Shown here: positions 62,128-64,000 of the stretch, in pieces
How the letters are laid out: the number at the start of each line of letters is the position of its first letter
Position numbering within the stretch: the stretch's first letter is position 1
Source of the DNA: Polyangium sp. y55x31
GTDB lineage: Bacteria > Myxococcota_A > Polyangia > Polyangiales > Polyangiaceae
Direction of reading: 5' to 3'
Assembly: GCF_029946505.1 (NCBI RefSeq)
Contig: NZ_JARZHG010000012.1
Span: 213,534-277,533 of the forward strand
Length of the DNA: 64,000 nucleotides
Program-made: the position numbers and the translations under genes
The notes under the pieces: generated by a model
The model's input: only the letters and a program-made list of their open reading frames with translations
What the model was told of the DNA's origin: nothing
Databases searched by the model: none

Positions 62128-63851
62128 AGCGCGATCGTGTCGACATCGAAGGCAGCGCCCGACCGCCCCTCTTCGGCGCTGTCTTCCAGGGCAACGTCAC
62201 CCCCGACGAAATCGTGACCGCCGTGCTTTGGCTACGCACCCCGCAAGGCTCTCCACCTCTCGTGGAAACAGCCTGGCACGTGGTCCGGACGCGCGAGCCC
62301 TGGTCACACGAGCGTTATGCGGCCACCTATGCAGCGAGCGCGGACGACCTCGCCCGCATCGAAGCGTTTGCCCGCGAGCACGACCTCTCGGTGGTCGACG
62401 CCCATCGCGCCGCGCGGACGGTGACGCTCCGCGGAACCGGGAGAGCTTTTCAGGCAGCGTTCGGCGTGAAGCTGAAACGTCATGCCTACCAGGGGGAAGT
62501 CGACATCACCCACGACGCGCCCCTCTCTGTCCCCGCGAGCCTCGAAGGCCTGATCCTCTGGGTCTTCCTGCCCCGCCACGCGCCCGTCGTGGAGGACGTC
62601 CCGCCGCCGCGAAGACGCACCGAAGCCCCCAAAGCGTCCCCTGCCGCCGCTCCGGACAAACCGTGGCGATTCCACCCGCCGCCCCATTTCGCCGATCTAT
62701 ACGATTTTCCGACCGAATTCACCGGCGAGGGCGTCTGCCTCGGGGTGCTCGCGCTTTACGGTGGCTTCTCCCCGGACGACATGCAGGTCTATTTCGAAGG
62801 CCTCGGCATGCGCGTGCCGGACATCGTCACCGTGGGGCCCAACCGCTGGGCGACCGGGCACGACACCTGGGCGAATTACGAAGTCAGCATGGACGCGCAG
62901 ATCGCCTTCTCCTGCGCGCCCGGGGTCCGGCCCGTGGTTTATTTCTCGGGCGCACGCGGAAACGACGACACCACGAGCTACACTTATTTCCAGCTCTTCA
63001 ACGCCGCGCTCTTCGATACGGTGAATCGGCCCTCCGTGCTCACCCTCAGCGCCGGGCTCCCCGAGGATCTGCCCGGCGTGTGGACCCGGGCCGAAGCCGT
63101 ACGAATCAACGAGCTGTTCGTCATCGCCGCCATCCTCGGCATCACCATCTGCCTTCCCTCAGGCGACTCGGGATCCATCTTCCCCATGGCGCAGGGCATG
63201 TTCTCCGCCCCCTCGCTGGTCTATTTCCCCGGCTCGAGCCCCTGGGTCCTCTGCTGCGGCGGCACGGCGCTGGTCCTCGACGAGCACGGCGCTCGGAAGG
63301 ACGAGGTGGTGTGGAATCGCCTCGCCGACACCATGTTCCTCGCGTACGGCAATGCCGGCAGGATCGCCAACCTCGGCAGCGGCAGCGGCGGCGTGAGCTT
63401 TTATTTCGAACGCCCCGAATGGCAGGCACGCGCCTCCGTCCCCGCCCGGACCTTCGCCACGTTCCGCGACTGGATCTTCACCGAGCCCGCGAGCACGTTC
63501 GCCGGCCGCGGCTGCCCCGACGTCGCCGCCCACGCCGATTTCCTCGAAGGGTACCGCATCTTCGTGGACGGCGCGTATCGTTATGGCGGAGGCACGAGCG
63601 CGGCCGCACCCCTCCTCGCGGCGCTCGTCGCCCGCCTCTGCCAGGGCGTGGGGAGACGCCTGGGATTCCTCAATCCGCTGCTTTATCGATTGCAACTCGA
63701 AGAGGGGGCGAACGTCTTCCGACCCATCGTCGCTGGCAACAACGGCGGTTATGCTGCCTCCCCGGAGGCGGGCTGGAACGCGTGCACCGGTCTCGGCGCC
63801 CCCCGCGGGCGAGCGCTGCTCGAAGCGCTCCGCAAGGTGTACGGCGTCTAG
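62124..63851 (+). CDS. S53 (sedolisin/kumamolisin) family peptidase in the TOMM locus
   Basis: 575 residues, no signal peptide. The pro-kumamolisin activation domain (about 12-150) is followed by a sedolisin catalytic domain. The Ser-Glu-Asp triad is visible: Glu253 and Asp257 (NYEVSMDAQ), Ser492 (GGTSAAAP), with the oxyanion Asp348 (PSGDSGS). Two calcium-site residues seem changed: the usual GWD is GWN (551-552), and the earlier Asp pair reads FRPIVAGNN. Sedolisins are usually secreted acid peptidases; here the lack of a signal and the ATGA coupling to SagB suggest removal of the RiPP leader in the cytoplasm. This is inference. Confidence 0.88.
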   Translation: MKRDRVDIEGSARPPLFGAVFQGNVTPDEIVTAVLWLRTPQGSPPLVETAWHVVRTREPWSHERYAATYAASADDLARIEAFAREHDLSVVDAHRAARTVTLRGTGRAFQAAFGVKLKRHAYQGEVDITHDAPLSVPASLEGLILWVFLPRHAPVVEDVPPPRRRTEAPKASPAAAPDKPWRFHPPPHFADLYDFPTEFTGEGVCLGVLALYGGFSPDDMQVYFEGLGMRVPDIVTVGPNRWATGHDTWANYEVSMDAQIAFSCAPGVRPVVYFSGARGNDDTTSYTYFQLFNAALFDTVNRPSVLTLSAGLPEDLPGVWTRAEAVRINELFVIAAILGITICLPSGDSGSIFPMAQGMFSAPSLVYFPGSSPWVLCCGGTALVLDEHGARKDEVVWNRLADTMFLAYGNAGRIANLGSGSGGVSFYFERPEWQARASVPARTFATFRDWIFTEPASTFAGRGCPDVAAHADFLEGYRIFVDGAYRYGGGTSAAAPLLAALVARLCQGVGRRLGFLNPLLYRLQLEEGANVFRPIVAGNNGGYAASPEAGWNACTGLGAPRGRALLEALRKVYGV

Positions 63852-63863
63852 CAGCCCGTGGAT

Positions 63864-64000
63864 CTACGCCACCCCAATCGCGATCCCAACATCCCGCCCA
63901 TGACCCGGCTGCATCCCGTCCCACGCAGCCCGGGAAAATCGTGCCAATTGCCTCGGCATGCGCCGTACCAGAGCCACCATGGCGGCCCATATCACCAAGA
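63864..64000 (-). CDS. C-terminal end of a possible membrane protein, partial
   Basis: A minus-strand frame enters from the right edge and stops at 63864. The visible 44 residues read LVIWAAMVALVRRMPRQL then AWDGMQPGHGRDVG, like the tail of a membrane protein with a basic end. Third-codon GC is only moderately high. It is convergent with the S53 gene. A transporter for the RiPP would fit, but the fragment is too short to tell. Confidence 0.35.
   Translation of the reverse strand, partial: LVIWAAMVALVRRMPRQLARFSRAAWDGMQPGHGRDVGIAIGVA

Overview
The window is high-GC DNA with dense coding on both strands. It carries many Cys-anchored lipoproteins, two very long Ser/Thr kinase-TPR proteins, two FHA-type sigma-54 activators, a MASE1 histidine kinase and PAS-STAS signalling proteins. 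This content points to a large-genome myxobacterium, most likely Polyangiales (Polyangium/Sorangium type). That placement is inferred from gene content only. I saw no rRNA, tRNA or CRISPR array, and no insertion sequence.

Left part (1-18 kb): a GH5 mannanase cut by the window edge, a PAS-STAS protein, a Tat-exported cyclase-family protein, a D-2-hydroxyacid dehydrogenase with an M50 protease, an M23 lipoprotein, a GFA protein, a MutS-like ATPase with a membrane partner, a divergent SDR/LysR pair, a lipoprotein with two frame disturbances, a protein with a duplicated Hint module, an exported phytochelatin-synthase-like peptidase, and a TetR-SDR operon.

Middle (18-36 kb): signal peptidase I overlapping a MASE1/PAS histidine kinase; an operon of metallophosphoesterase, a 24-residue peptide, a radical SAM enzyme and an esterase lipoprotein; two divergent secreted proteins with facing sigma-54-type promoters; and the first FHA activator/kinase pair. 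A GON-domain lipoprotein follows, with a strong sigma-54 promoter and upstream TGGAGG-N6-CCTCCA elements.

Right part (36-57 kb): membrane, acetyltransferase, prolyl oligopeptidase and M23 genes; the second kinase/FHA-activator pair around a lipoprotein whose promoter carries five evenly spaced TGGAGG-N6-CCTCCA elements; a beta-propeller lipoprotein; another M23 lipoprotein; a trehalose-synthase-like glycosyltransferase; and a CBS / phosphotransferase / APS-kinase operon.

Right end (57-64 kb): the most distinctive system is a compact azole-RiPP (TOMM) locus. It has a leader peptide followed by four perfect ATGCGS core repeats, a fused leader-binding/YcaO cyclodehydratase, a SagB-type flavin dehydrogenase, and an S53 (sedolisin) peptidase translationally coupled to the dehydrogenase. 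A PAS-STAS protein lies just upstream. No transporter is visible before the window ends.

A second theme is regulatory. At least seven sites match the sigma-54 -24/-12 pattern with exact spacing, mostly before secreted or lipoprotein genes, and several have inverted-repeat candidate activator sites about 65-190 bp upstream.
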